From assembly GCF_037975245.1 (NCBI RefSeq), contig NC_092562.1, forward strand, positions 478,501-542,500: a stretch of DNA of 64,000 nucleotides. Reading direction: 5' to 3'. A program made the position numbers and the translations under genes. Below the pieces are notes generated by a model. It was not told the origin of the DNA and did not search any database. It saw only the letters and a list, made by a program, of their open reading frames with translations. The DNA comes from Apostichopus japonicus (lineage: Eukaryota > Echinodermata > Holothuroidea > Aspidochirotida > Stichopodidae). Shown here piece after piece: positions 26,501 to 36,063 of the stretch (the stretch's first letter is position 1; every line of letters starts with the position of its first letter).

Positions 26501-28041
26501 GTCCTTGGGGATTCTCTCAGAAGAGCCCACTCACCGAGCTGCACCAATATTGTAAAACATCTTTACACAATCCGTACGTCATACCAGAAAGAGTTTTAGA
26601 TATATTCAGTTTTTTAATTTTTTTATTCTTTATGAAGAGAGTATATGACCAGTATATGTAACATCATCACTGCATTCTGTAGATGATGGTATGATGGGTT
26701 TTTGTTAAGCCATCGTCTATTTCACTGTTTCCATAGCTACTCTTGGAGGATTCCATATCAAAGTCACACATTCAAACTCTAACCCCGGCTGTAGCCGTCA
26801 ACTCTCATTAAAATTTCAGTAAACCATCCCACTAGCCTCCAGAAAACACATTTGTTAGCTATTAAATACTATAGTAGTAGGATATTACGTACTTTGATAT
26901 ATATGCTATGATCATAGTGTCATTACCTACATTTATATATATATGCTCTGATCATAGCGTCATTATGTACATTGATATACATATCATAGTGTCATTATGT
27001 ACATTGATATATTTATGCTATGATTATAGTGTCATTACATGCATTGATATATGCTATATCATAGTGTCATTACCTACATTTATATACATATTCTCTGATC
27101 ATAGCGTCATTATGTACATTGATATATATATATGCTATGATCATAGCATCATTATGTACATTGATATATATATGTATGCTATGATCATAGTGTCATTACC
27201 TACATTTATATACATATTCTCTGATCATAGCGTCATTATGTACATTGATATATCTATATTCTCTGATCATAGCGTCATTATGTACATTGATATATATATA
27301 TGCTATAATCATAGCGTCATTATGTACATTGATATATATATGTATGCTATGATCATAGTGTCATTACATACATTGATATATATACTAAGATCATACTGTG
27401 TTTTTTACTCTTATCAAAGTGCATAGTTGCACTTAAGTACCTTTTGCCAACTTTCATCAGGTTTGTATTCTGAGAATTGAAAAGTCATACATTTCTACAC
27501 ACTCTATAAACAAAACACAAATTCAACACAAACGCCGTCCACTGTTGCATGAAATATACTAGCCTCTTTCTGGTATTTTCTCTTCAGTACTATCATATGT
27601 TAATAAATTTGCATAGCGTTTGCTGTTGTCATGACGCCAGTTTTCATTTCCATTGTGTTTCCTTCCTCGACCTTAGATGGCGAGGTCACAGACGATGATG
27701 ACTCGGAAGCCAACGACCACCTGCTTCCTTCGTCTCACGCCAAGAGCAAGCGGATCCCGATCCTGGGGTCACGACCTGGCCAGGTGACCACCTCACACCC
27801 CGAAGCAGCCGATCCCAGGGGATCGCCCTTGATAGATCCCAAGACCGGTCTGTCGCCGATGCGGTCCCTGGAGGGCTATATTCCAAGCGCCTTCTCTGAA
27901 GTTCAGCCGACACGAGGGCGGCAGGGAATCTTCAAAGATCCGCCCGTCGGTGCGCCAGGACCAAAGAGAAAGACATCAAAAGGACAGAAAAACAAATCAC
28001 CGAATACCCAGAGGAGGGACAGAGAGCCAAAGTTTGTCTAG
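5402..28041 (+). CDS. ARHGAP29-like: Rho GTPase-activating protein, F-BAR/C1/RhoGAP type (5'-incomplete, 20 exons)
   Basis: Accelerates GTP hydrolysis on Rho-family GTPases, with membrane targeting through F-BAR and C1 (family knowledge). Exons: 5402-5542, 6996-7060, 7636-7680, 8149-8214, 8940-9020, 11614-11793, 12287-12364, 12857-12916, 13655-13711, 14293-14432, 15517-15626, 16372-16578, 17404-17738, 18283-18420, 19420-19604, 19805-19885, 20363-20444, 21584-21656, 22281-22505, 27677-28041. Every border is AG/GT and the join stays in frame for about 903 residues to TAG. Counting from the first visible exon: F-BAR about 1-305, Ser-rich linker 305-420, C1 about 432-478 with the full Cys/His set, RhoGAP about 490-690 with arginine finger in GIYRVAG, disordered tail to 903. 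The tail ends PKFV, a hydrophobic C-terminus of PDZ-ligand type, which as I recall resembles the end of ARHGAP29; this tips the call towards ARHGAP29 over ARHGAP45 or GMIP. The first exon starts with the last two bases of a Gly codon, so at least one upstream exon is missing, in unrecognised sequence or before the window. Confidence 0.93.
6996..7060 (+). CDS. ARHGAP29-like: ARHGAP29-like exon: F-BAR
   Basis: Encodes LEFSRNLAKLAAQTQTTLKE, the classic F-BAR helix following KRL. Acceptor tccag, donor gtgagt. 65 bp; the split Glu codon is completed from the previous exon. Confidence 0.9.
7636..7680 (+). CDS. ARHGAP29-like: ARHGAP29-like exon: F-BAR (45 bp microexon)
   Basis: Encodes SFLPFHSAYLSTLEN, matching the FLP-F-x-Y-x-x-A/T-L-E stretch of this F-BAR subfamily. 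Acceptor ccgcag, donor gtgagt, phase 0 on both sides. Confidence 0.88.
8149..8214 (+). CDS. ARHGAP29-like: ARHGAP29-like exon: F-BAR
   Basis: Encodes DMEYSRNCEAAFTQLQGQKF then VE. Acceptor ttcttag, donor gtgagt, phase 0 on both sides. Confidence 0.88.
8940..9020 (+). CDS. ARHGAP29-like: ARHGAP29-like exon: F-BAR
   Basis: Encodes QLESRRLEHDSKRKSIRHTW and NSIKKEM, a charged coiled-coil helix continuous with its neighbours. Acceptor cgacag, donor gtgaga, phase 0. A different frame across this exon is also open but has no family similarity. Confidence 0.88.
11614..11793 (+). CDS. ARHGAP29-like: ARHGAP29-like exon: F-BAR long helix
   Basis: Sixty codons starting HECHTNLGKARQLYYTRYQD, followed by a Ser/Asn-rich loop and a Lys/Glu-rich stretch. 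This is the F-BAR pattern of K-A-x-x-x-Y-x-x-x-x-x-D-Y-E-x-A-K. Acceptor ttggtag, donor gtgaga. A 2.6-kb intron precedes it. Confidence 0.9.
12287..12364 (+). CDS. ARHGAP29-like: ARHGAP29-like exon: F-BAR
   Basis: Encodes AQEAETTYKACIHEANAKQQ then ELLKVK, typical of the F-BAR 'A-E-x-x-Y-x-x-C-x-x-x-A-N' helix. Acceptor gacag, donor gtgagc, phase 0. Confidence 0.9.
12857..12916 (+). CDS. ARHGAP29-like: ARHGAP29-like exon: F-BAR
   Basis: Encodes KEVLTQLKELVFQCDQTMKA (20 codons), continuing the helix. Acceptor taatag, donor gtgagc, phase 0. Confidence 0.88.
13655..13711 (+). CDS. ARHGAP29-like: ARHGAP29-like exon: F-BAR
   Basis: Encodes VTYGYFQIHKSVSAPTPVQ, matching the family's V-T-x-x-Y-F-Q stretch. 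Acceptor caacag, donor gtaagt, phase 0. Confidence 0.88.
14293..14432 (+). CDS. ARHGAP29-like: ARHGAP29-like exon: end of F-BAR
   Basis: Encodes FQALCEQAKEYIPGIQFKEY and a stretch ending EVFSFEPYVSE, the end of the F-BAR region. Acceptor caacag, donor gtaagt, leaving a split Glu codon. Confidence 0.9.
15517..15626 (+). CDS. ARHGAP29-like: ARHGAP29-like exon: linker
   Basis: Encodes a charged, Ser/Arg/Asp-rich linker beginning AADLRDRKQSTHSFDSVDEE. Acceptor taaaag, donor gtaacc; the frame is carried through split codons on both sides. Confidence 0.82.
15865..16122 (-). mobile_element. tRNA-derived SINE
   Basis: Read on the minus strand, the sequence opens with a pol III A-box-like motif (ggccaagtggagaaaggc, about 16092-16112) and about 65 bp later a B-box-like ggtttgatacc (about 16029-16045). 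The body runs on to a (ctg)n tail near 15822-15835. Layout and motifs suggest a tRNA-Leu/Ser-like head. Exact ends and target-site duplication were not established. Confidence 0.5.
16372..16578 (+). CDS. ARHGAP29-like: ARHGAP29-like exon: Ser-rich linker
   Basis: Sixty-nine codons of low-complexity Ser/Gly/Glu sequence (e.g. SDSESISGSSTKSVEASPAG), a likely disordered and phosphorylatable linker between F-BAR and C1. Acceptor tttcag, donor gtacgt. The final A pairs with AA of the next exon to give Lys. Confidence 0.85.
17404..17738 (+). CDS. ARHGAP29-like: ARHGAP29-like exon: C1 domain and RhoGAP start
   Basis: The longest internal exon (335 bp) holds the whole C1 zinc finger: His in AQTHVLRKL, CxxC in KCRECDS, CxxC in CEKCG, then H-x2-C in HKKC and the final Cys in IQCGG. 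MNVFGVPLE follows and opens the RhoGAP domain. Residues 'RKLRTPSKCREC' are highly typical of ARHGAP29/45/GMIP. GC-rich relative to its surroundings, as expected for a conserved coding exon. Confidence 0.95.
18283..18420 (+). CDS. ARHGAP29-like: ARHGAP29-like exon: RhoGAP catalytic arginine
   Basis: Encodes GIYRVAGLKGKVEKLCQTFE and onward to LKLYFRQ. The Arg in GIYRVAG is the RhoGAP arginine finger, so the domain should be catalytically competent. Acceptor ccgtcag, donor gtaagt, phase 0. Confidence 0.95.
18800..18935 (+). mobile_element. tRNA-derived SINE fragment
   Basis: An A-box-like actcagctgatagatgg (about 18802-18818) is followed by a perfect B-box ggttcaaatcc (18835-18845), so a pol III promoter layout is visible. 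The tail runs into the intron. Not a functional tRNA: the acceptor stem does not pair. Confidence 0.45.
19036..19130 (+). repeat. 13-bp minisatellite
   Basis: About seven near-perfect copies of tgagggatggagg in the intron before the exon at 19420. Long open frames on the minus strand here are translations of the repeat. Confidence 0.9.
19420..19604 (+). CDS. ARHGAP29-like: ARHGAP29-like exon: RhoGAP core
   Basis: Encodes LPESLLQFSLFQEFVSAAKE and ends ASILMHHLKR, the standard RhoGAP L-P-E-x-L and L-x-x-L-x-x-H-L-x-R segments. Acceptor cttacag, donor gtacct, phase 2 exit. Confidence 0.93.
19805..19885 (+). CDS. ARHGAP29-like: ARHGAP29-like exon: RhoGAP Asn motif
   Basis: Encodes NQMTSSNISIVFAPTLLRP, the RhoGAP 'N-x-M-x-x-x-N-x-x-x-V-F-x-P-T-L-x-R-P' signature that completes the Rho-binding site. 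Acceptor tttcag, donor gtaagt. Confidence 0.94.
19970..20290 (+). repeat. AT-rich degenerate repeat (atgatatgat type)
   Basis: Low-complexity tract built from variants of gatatgatata and gatatgtgat, without a strict period, lying inside the 19886-20362 intron. Confidence 0.8.
20363..20444 (+). CDS. ARHGAP29-like: ARHGAP29-like exon: RhoGAP end
   Basis: Encodes SLSALMDINHQTRATELMVK and YPE, matching the family-specific final RhoGAP helix. Acceptor ttttag, donor gtacga. Confidence 0.9.
21584..21656 (+). CDS. ARHGAP29-like: ARHGAP29-like exon: post-RhoGAP
   Basis: Encodes IFGPQVSQTSVETLRQDSTD then AKEK. The IF after YPE continues the family pattern at the end of the GAP domain. Acceptor ccacag, donor gtattt. 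The other frame is also open but is not the coding one. Confidence 0.8.
22281..22505 (+). CDS. ARHGAP29-like: ARHGAP29-like exon: disordered tail
   Basis: Seventy-five codons of Ser/Pro/Asp-rich sequence, e.g. GSSEESDDVPHRGPP. Acceptor caacag, donor gtatat. Exonic status rests on frame continuity, coding-like composition and good splice borders rather than domain similarity. The antisense open frame of 146 codons is a shadow. Confidence 0.78.
24262..24326 (+). repeat. C-rich minisatellite
   Basis: Four to five copies of about 15 bp of type cccccttacccccac in the last intron of the RhoGAP gene. Confidence 0.8.
26890..27395 (+). repeat. Minisatellite with palindromic core (last RhoGAP intron)
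   Basis: About ten copies of an irregular 40-57 bp unit built on atgatcatagcgtcatta-tgtacattgatatatata. The unit contains tgatca and (at)n tracts, so each copy can form short hairpins. The 172-codon open frame across it is a repeat translation and is not a gene. Confidence 0.88.
27677..28041 (+). CDS. ARHGAP29-like: ARHGAP29-like terminal exon with PDZ-ligand-like C-terminus
   Basis: One hundred and twenty codons and a TAG stop. It starts DGEVTDDDDSEAND (acidic), continues with basic and Pro-rich stretches (KTSKGQKNKSPNTQRRDR) and ends EPKFV. Acceptor ccttag after a 5.2-kb repeat-rich intron. The hydrophobic C-terminal Val preceded by Phe resembles a PDZ-domain ligand. Confidence 0.85.
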
Positions 28042-31000
28042 ACTGGTAAAGTAAAAACTCCATCTGGCATGTGAGATCACCCGGGGGGGGGGGGGGTGTT
28101 TAAGAAGAAGAAGAGTGAGAAAACGACAGCGAACTCGGCCAATACATCACTTAGCTGAAATTTGGCATAAAGTAAGGAATAGTACTTACATAAGGAAATG
28201 GTTTCTGAAATTGGTTTGGATTTTAGTGGACGTACGTCAACGCCGGTTGTTTTTATCGTCTCAGTCCGTTCACATCGCAGCCTGATTTTTACAGGTGAAG
28301 TAGTTAAGCGCAGAAGATAAGGGAGTGTCATACTCAAGGTATTCTAAGCTGAGCAAGTGCAAAGTTTATAATTTAAAAAATTATCATAAAGTTTTCATTT
28401 AAGGTTTCATGAGGTGTGTTTATGTGGAAGTTAATAGGTGAGCGTTGATAAACAGAAGGACCTAAAGTATGTTACAGAGATAACAGTGTGGGATTCATGT
28501 TGAAACAGTCACTTTCAAAAAAGAGAGGCATTGCACGGTACTGGTTTATATATTTCACAGTAACCCTTTGCCATGTTTTCATTTTTTTTTTCTTCTTCTT
28601 GTGTCATACATTTAATATGTGTGGCTTATTAAAGAATGGATTCATAAATGAAAGAGATATGCATTTCCCAATAGATACAAAGCAAAGATATCTTAAACAT
28701 ATTGATTTTAGGGGATGAGTGCAATCGACAAGTTACGTTTTGGGAGGATATAGTAAAAATGTTTTGGAATTTCTAATATATTTGTTGAGAAGGGCATTTT
28801 TAAGGAAGGGGGGGGAGTGTATCTTTTAATGCTGGAAAAATGTTTACCAGAAAGACATAAAACATATTGTTTGGAGTGCAGTAAGGTATCATTGTGGTTT
28901 AGAAACTCATCGAACAAGGCATTAAAAGCCTGAGCAGTGGAAAGTAGTCAAAAATTGATAATTTTGATGATTTGTTAATACAAAAGGTTTCCTTTAAATC
29001 TCCCTCTTTAACAGGCACAAGCTTTTTCCGCAAATTCGCGAAATATCCGTGATTTCTTTTCTACCTCGGGGACAAAAACTTACATCCTAACACACTGTAG
29101 CATACGCAAACTGGAGCCTATACCGCAATTTTTGCAAAGTTTCATACCACACTAAGTCTCATTTTTGACAGAAAATTTGAGACTATCCTTGACTGAATTT
29201 TTAATCTTGTAATAAATAACATATTGAGGATTTTTGTATTGTCAGTTTGAATGGAGATGATTTGGTCTCAAGTATCAGGAATTGCTGAACTGGAAGTGAA
29301 TAGTGCAGCAAAGACCTAAACAACTATCAACAGCAGATGTACTGATCGATTTCAAATACAATTCTTCAATTGACTGTATTGATTGATTGATTTAATAAGA
29401 GAATAATTCTCCTGACGGCTTTTTCTCTCTTTTAATCTTTTTCGGGCGTTTATCAATAAAAGCTGACCATTATGTTTTGAAACCAAACATTGTACATCTA
29501 TTTAAGTTATGTACTGTGATTGGTCAGTTTTAAAGATTTCATAAATTTAAACATATTTTACATATGATGTGTATATATGCCTAGTTCCTTCTCTATTTTC
29601 TGTATCTTCCCCTCCAAAGCTGGTGTTTCTATTCACCAAGTGTACACGTCTCCTCTTACAATGTACATTTTGTCATCGTTAAATTGCTGCATTGTTTTGG
29701 ACAACGGAACCTGGTGCACGGACAACCACAACGTATAAACTCCTGGTTGTCCAAGTACAAGCAGAAAAATTCCTTAAACATTTTCCCAGGGTGGTTTATT
29801 TCTTTGCCTATGTTGTTACCAATTGAGACAATTTTAACTCACGATATCGTTATGACTTTATGCACCTGTCGGTGTAGCATAAAGTGAATAATAAATGTTG
29901 TGTGTAAACAACCCCCAGCCCCCCACCCACCACCCTCCATATTGCCACCCATCCCTTATACCCATCCACCACCCTCTTTGTGAAGATTGATCTGTGTGTC
30001 GGTAAGTGCTGTCTTGTACTGTTAGCCTGTACTAAATACAGCAACAGATATTTGATCAGTTGCCATTGTATCATCTGATTCATTAATAAAAGTTTACTTT
30101 TCAATTTCATACAGGGTAAAAAAGTTACAATAATACAATAAAAATGATGATAATATAAACAGAAATGTCAAAGCTATAATAATGCATTATCTTTTGTAAA
30201 TTGCTACAAGGTCTCAGAGTTTGAGAAACATCTTTGGTATGTCATCACTTTAATATTTAATTTGAAGCAACTTTGGCCTTGTAAACCAAAACTGTTTCAA
30301 ATGGTAATCTGGTCAATTTTCAATCGGACAATAATTTTTGTCAAAATCGATACCCATTCTTACAATCGAAAATGTAGACATTTCCAATTTAATGTGCCTT
30401 GATAATATTGATAAAAAAAAAAATTGATGTTGTAATAAATGTTAGCAACCACTGTATCGAGAATAGGACAGTTGAAGTACGTCGTTCTTCATCCAAGAAC
30501 GCCACTTAAACAGGGTTTCAAAATGAGCCTCGGTTGTGCTATCTAACCCTGCGATTTAATAAATTAAGTGACATCATTTCAGTTCAATCCATTTTTATTT
30601 CATTAATACACTACAAAGAGATAAAATTACTATAGAAGAGATATAGAGTACAAGATATAGACAATACAAATATGTGACTGAAAAAGATGATCGAGGAGAC
30701 ATTTGAGGAAGCTCAGAAGAAAAAATCATTTTTATAAACATGTTCTATAAAAGGAAACTGAAGTTTGTATATTCACTTGTGGCTTGGAGTTTACAAGTAT
30801 GTATTTTCCTCAGGATGCTATCAGAAGCTATCCGCAGACGTTTCAAATAACCCGGCATAGTGGGTACAAGATGTGTGTCATTGCCATTAGTTTATCACAC
30901 TTCCTAAATTCATTGTTTATCAGACTTGTACCCCAAAATTTTAGCTGGTTAGATTGGTAAAGGGTTTCAAAAGATACTTCTCTATGGGTTCAGACAAATA

Positions 31001-31289
31001 TTGATTACGTAAGTCAAAATACAACGGAGAACTGACTTTATCCAAGTTGACCATTCAAGAGTCACTGAAAACCGTGCTATCTTCTCCAGTTCAATCAAAT
31101 AATGTCAAATTATCCTTGCACCTGTTTCAACTCTAGAACACCGAAAGTGCTAGAATTTCAGTCAATAAACAATTGTATTAGCGTTGTGTGTTTTACGTAG
31201 CTGAACAAATATTTATCACAGGTAAATTCAGAGATGTGTGAAATGTTACACATTTGATTTAAGTACATCATATATGTGTTTGGTATAAC
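28042..31289 (+). other. 3' UTR of RhoGAP gene and intergenic DNA
   Basis: No further coding exon recognised. The transcript probably ends in this stretch: AATAAA or close variants occur at 29211-29216, 29455-29460 and near 30084, and the sequence does not decide among them. A homopolymer G run lies at 28082-28095. Confidence 0.5.
29455..29460 (+). terminator. Candidate polyadenylation signal (AATAAA)
   Basis: AATAAA about 1.4 kb after the RhoGAP stop codon, followed within 30 bp by a T/G-rich stretch (ttatgttttg). It is one of several candidates, so it is tentative. Confidence 0.25.
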
Positions 31290-32130
31290 GTGCCATCTTT
31301 GCTAATGACTCCATATATGCACTGTGGTTGCTAAAAACTCCATATATTATATAATGGTTGATAAAGACTCCAAAGATGGACTGTGGTTGCTAATGACTCC
31401 AAAGCTAAGGTGCACTGGTTGCTAAAGACTCCATATATGTACTGTGGTTACTAAAGATGCCATAGATGTACTGTGGTTGCTAAAGACTCAATACATATAC
31501 TGTGGTTGCTTAAGACTCCATAATTGTACTGTGGTTACTAAAGACTCCATATATGTACTGTGGTTGCTAATGACTCCATACATGTACTGTGGTTGCTAAA
31601 GATGCCATAGATGTACTGTGGTTGCTTAAGACTCCATAATTGTACTGTGGTTGCTTAAGACTCCATAATTGTACTGTGGTTGCTAAAGACTCCATACATG
31701 TACTGTGGTTGCTAAAGACTCCATATCTCCATATATATACTGTGTTTGCTAAAGACTCCATATATATACTGTGGTTGCTAATGACTCCATACATATACTG
31801 TGGTTGCTAAAGATGCCATAGATGTACTGTGGTTGCTTAAGACTCCATACATGTACTGTGGTTGCTAAAGACTCCATATCTCCATATATATACTGTGTTT
31901 GCTAAAGACTCCATATATATACTGTGGTTGCTAATGACTCCATACATATACTGTGGTTGCTAAAGATGCCATAGATGTACTGTGGTTGCTTAAGACTCCA
32001 TACATGTGCTGTGGTTGCTTAAGACTCCATAATTGTACTATGGTTGCTAAAGACTCCATAGATGTACTGTGGTTGCTAAAGATGCCATAGATGTACTGTG
32101 GTTGCTTAAGACTCTATATCTCCATAGACT
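31290..32130 (+). repeat. 28-29 bp minisatellite with block duplication
   Basis: Nearly thirty copies of a unit like tgtggttgctaaagactcca plus tatatgtac. A block of about five units containing the odd ccatatctccatatatata variant occurs at about 31721 and again 153 bp later at about 31874, showing higher-order duplication. Confidence 0.93.
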
Positions 32131-32884
32131 CAATACAGTGTGTTCAGTTGATGAATGCCGTAAGTGTGTTATGGGTGTTTAACACCACATACATTTACGT
32201 TTGTAAAGCACTCCATCTATACATATAGTAGGCTTGCTATAGAAAACATACATGTTGTGTGCAGGTGCTAGGAATTCAAGTATGCACTGTGGTTGCTAAA
32301 CATACAAATAGTTTAAGTATTGTTGCTAGGATTCTACAGTTTAGTTGCTGAGAGACTCTGTAGTGTAGTAACACTATTGAGTGCTTCCATCTTATTTGAA
32401 TGTTGTGTTTGTGTTTAAATTTGGTTTTTCAAATCAAACATACTAAAAATTATGTTTGGTCGCAACAATGTTAGGTGGACTTACCTGAATTCTTTGTTCT
32501 GGAAACCCTTTGAATATTAATTACCTCATGTGAATGTGACACTATCTTTATTTTTCCTTCTTTATTATATACTTTCCAAAAGTAAAAGGTACCACAGATA
32601 TCATTATATGAAGTGTGCCTTAGATTAAAATATTAACGTAAATATCGATTTTATCTAATTAAATATGTACACTATGTGTATGTAATACAGGAGATCATTT
32701 CATGTGAACTCCAACTGATGGTGGGGATTTATCTAGTCTAGTTTACACAATGTTACTAGGGGAAGATGTGAACTCTGGGTAGCTAACTGCGTATGTATCC
32801 TATGTGATATGTAGTGTACTTGGAGTTTAAGTGAGTGCTGAGTAATGAAATTCATGTATATGTATATATATATATATATATGTA
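32131..32884. other. No recognised feature
   Basis: AT-rich DNA with decayed traces of the preceding minisatellite up to about 32290 and an (at)n stretch near 32862-32880. No coding signal. Confidence 0.5.
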
Positions 32885-33470
32885 AAATTTTACTCTGGGT
32901 AGTCTACTGGAATTCATATCCTACTCAGTAAATATCACTTGTAGTAGATGTGAGCTCTGGGTAGTCTACTGGAATTTATATCCTACTCAGTAAATATCAC
33001 TTGTAGTAGATGTGAACTCTGGGTAGTCTACTGGAATTTATATCCTACTCAGTAAATATCACTTGTGGTAGATTTGAACTCTGGGTAGTCTACTGGAATT
33101 CATATCCTACTCAATAAATTATCACTTGTAGTAGATGTGAACTCTGGGTAGTCTACTGGAATTCATATCCTACTCAATAAATTATCACTTGTAGTAGATG
33201 TGAACTCTGAGTAGTCTACTGGAATTCATATCCTACTCTATAAGTATCACTTGTAGTAGATGTGAACTCTGGGTAGTCTACTGGAATTCATATCCTACTC
33301 GATAAGTATCACTTGTAGTAGATGTGAACTCTGAGTAGTCTACTGGAATTCATATCCTACTCTATAAGTATCACTTGTAGTAGATGTGAACTCTGGGTAG
33401 TCTACTGGAATTCATATCCTACTCGTTAAGTATCACTTGTAGTGGATGTAAACTCTGGGTAGTCTGTAGT
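32885..33470 (+). repeat. 62-bp minisatellite
   Basis: About nine copies of a 61-62 bp unit containing ctctgggtagtctactgg and atatcctactc...tatcacttgtagtagatgtg. A subset carries the ctctgagtag variant at alternating positions, suggesting a two-unit higher-order pattern. Confidence 0.93.
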
Positions 33471-35743
33471 TCACATGGATTCAGTTGGGGGTTATGTGAA
33501 CTTTGAATACTATTTGTCTTGCCTATAGACTGAAGTTTTTTAGCAATTTGATAATTTTTTAAATAATGTGACTTTTATAAATGAAGGAGCCAAGAAGGGT
33601 ACAGGAATAGAATGCATGGGTACCTCCAAAATGTCATATGTTATTGCCTATGTTTTATAGTTATTTTGTTTATAAAATATTCATCAACTAAATACTTCCT
33701 CAGTGGATTATAAAAAAAAATATCGGTATTAACATATTGTAACCTTTGCAATCTTGAAAATCTGGTACTTTGTAAGATAACAGCTGCTTGTTTCTTACAC
33801 TCATGGCAGTGAAATGTTTAGTTGAGTAAAAACGACGTAGACATCCTTATCGGTCTGTAAAATAAATCCGAAGTCGTAAGCTATCTGACGTTATTTTCAC
33901 GTCCCATTCGAAGAGTAACCAGCAAACATTTCAAAAATGGAATGATGTTTTTGTCTGGCTCAATGTCGATAGTTGATCTAGTTGTATAACTTTAAAGTAG
34001 ATGTTTTTGTCACTTGTATATTTGTAATGGTGCTTGGCTAAGAGATGTGTAAAGCTTTAGACAAATTAATATTTAAACTTTTAACACAGTTTTAGCAATA
34101 AAATTCTATGATGGCAACTCACATCCACATAATATATCCATTGTTTTATCATCTTTCGTGTTAATTCATCTATGTTGCATTTTAGAAAAGGAATTCATAA
34201 ATTGGAGTAGACAAGGATTATAATAGCATAAATGGAATATTCAATGATGGTTTAGTTTAGTAGGACAAATGGATTGGGAAGGTGAGAGGTTGGAAGGTGG
34301 GGGAGGGGCACAGGATGGTGGACACCCGTTTTCCCCATAAGAAGCCTCAATTCTTAAAAATAACATAATAATAAAAAAAATTACGCCATTCAAATGTACA
34401 ACCGACTTGGGCAAGTCGGTTCCATTCACTCCCAACCCTCCATAAGAAAGAAGTTGTTACTAACATTTATTGAACAATAAAACTTCCTGCAACTTCTGAT
34501 AATTAATTTCCTCTATCATTATTCCTGCCAATTGGAAAAGCTGAGGAGTTGTTCAAAGTTATTAAAACCACATATGGAAAATCTTGTAAGTCTGAATGTT
34601 GATGATGCCCCCAGGGTAGGGGGAGCAGATGAGACTAGTGACTGGAGGAGGGGGAGGGATCGATGTTTCCCAATACAAATGGGGAGTTGAAGAATTATTA
34701 CGCCCTCTGACTATGCCACTCATTTAATCTGTACACCTCGCCGTCACCCTGATATAGGTGTGAGGAGACCAAACAGTCAAGTGTTTGTCCCACCCCCCCT
34801 CCCCCGCATTTGAAGAGCAAGCAATAGGACATTTCATAAGCCAGTATAAGGTCCTAACCCAGCTCTGTTAAACTGCAGAAATTGTAATGAAATTAAGAAT
34901 CAGCCCCAGCTCGGTTTTGTTGTTTGAACCAAAAGATTTGAATTTCGGATAACGATAAGTCCTGTGTCAGCCGTAATGGGCGATGGCACTGCACTTAACA
35001 AGATCCATCAAACAGCTAGGTGGTCTATATTTGTACTACCATAATCCGTCGGAATTCTCAACTCTTTATGTCGACATATACAAATTTTGAGACAAAGTGT
35101 CGAAATTTTCGAGTTTAAAAATCCGCAAAATGTCCGACGAAGATTCAAGATATCATGTTGAAATTGCAGAATAAAATGTCCAAATTCGAAGTTAAACTTT
35201 AAATTTCGACATAATACTTCCGCGTTATTAATAATAATAATAATGATAATAAAATGTGACGTTTTCAGGATTAACGTACAAATTCCCATATAGAACGTCC
35301 GAGAGTCTAAACGTTTTAACTTTCAACATAAGATTTTGCATTTGTCATAATGAAACGTCAAATTTCGAGAGGAAACTCCAAAATTACAAAAATTTTGAAA
35401 TATATTGAATTAAACTGTCGAAATTTCAATGAGACAAAACCCGAAGATAACTTATTTCAGTGGGGGCAGGTGGGGGGGGGGTTGCTACACCCATAGTGAA
35501 GTTCCTTACATAACCCCGTTAAACCCCTTCCCTACTGCAGGGTCACTTATGCGAATATCCGTACTGCACTTCATTACTCAGGAGCTCTGTACGTGCGTAC
35601 TTCCCAATTAAGTTAGTATCCAGTCCTCAAAGGTGATCAATGATTGTATTTGCGCAATGCTTATATGCTTAATTTATATTGTCAATATTTTCTTAATTGC
35701 CTATTCCCAAATTTGGGAAACGGTGTGGGCGTTGTTGGGACAG
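33471..35743. other. No recognised feature
   Basis: AT-rich intergenic DNA. There are C/G-rich runs (34270-34320, 34790-34805) and a short (taa)n at 35228-35250. No exon, RNA gene or element recognised. Confidence 0.5.
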
Positions 35744-36063
35744 CCTGCCATCAGGGGCAGCGATTTGTTTCAAATATTGGGGGAACATTTACTTGGGTGC
35801 AGACGCGTAACAATTTTCATCCCCCAAATTGTTCGCGCACTCCGTTATTTTGTATATGTATGTACACATATATATAAATACAGGCGCGTATCCAGGATTT
35901 TCTAACCTGGGGGGGGGGCGCGAATTACTATAGATAGATATAATTACTACAAGACAATTTCTGGTTTTGATAGCCCCCCAGATCACCGGAAATGGCACTT
36001 CTCGGGCTTAAAAATGACCAACCAGATGTACACTTTTGCCTGAGAATCAAGTTTTCCCAATAG

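Larger units (their letters stand above)
16579..27676 (+). other. Introns of the RhoGAP gene, 3' half
   Basis: 16579-17403: a short direct repeat (ggccaataggatgctcaa at about 17028 and 17088), otherwise nothing. 17739-18282: nothing. 18421-19419: SINE and 13-bp minisatellite (listed). 19886-20362: AT-rich repeat tract (listed). 20445-21583 and 21657-22280: nothing recognised. 22506-27676 is the longest intron; it holds a C-rich minisatellite near 24262-24325 and the 26.9-27.4 kb array (listed), but no further exon was recognised. Confidence 0.7.

Noticed and set aside
26908-27426. 172-codon open frame with repeated IIVSLPTFIYI/SVIMYIDI segments
   Set aside because: It is a translation of the minisatellite in the last RhoGAP intron; the reading frame persists only because of the repeat.
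31290-33470. Regularly spaced repeats that could suggest a CRISPR array
   Set aside because: Units are contiguous tandem copies without unique spacers, in a eukaryotic genome.
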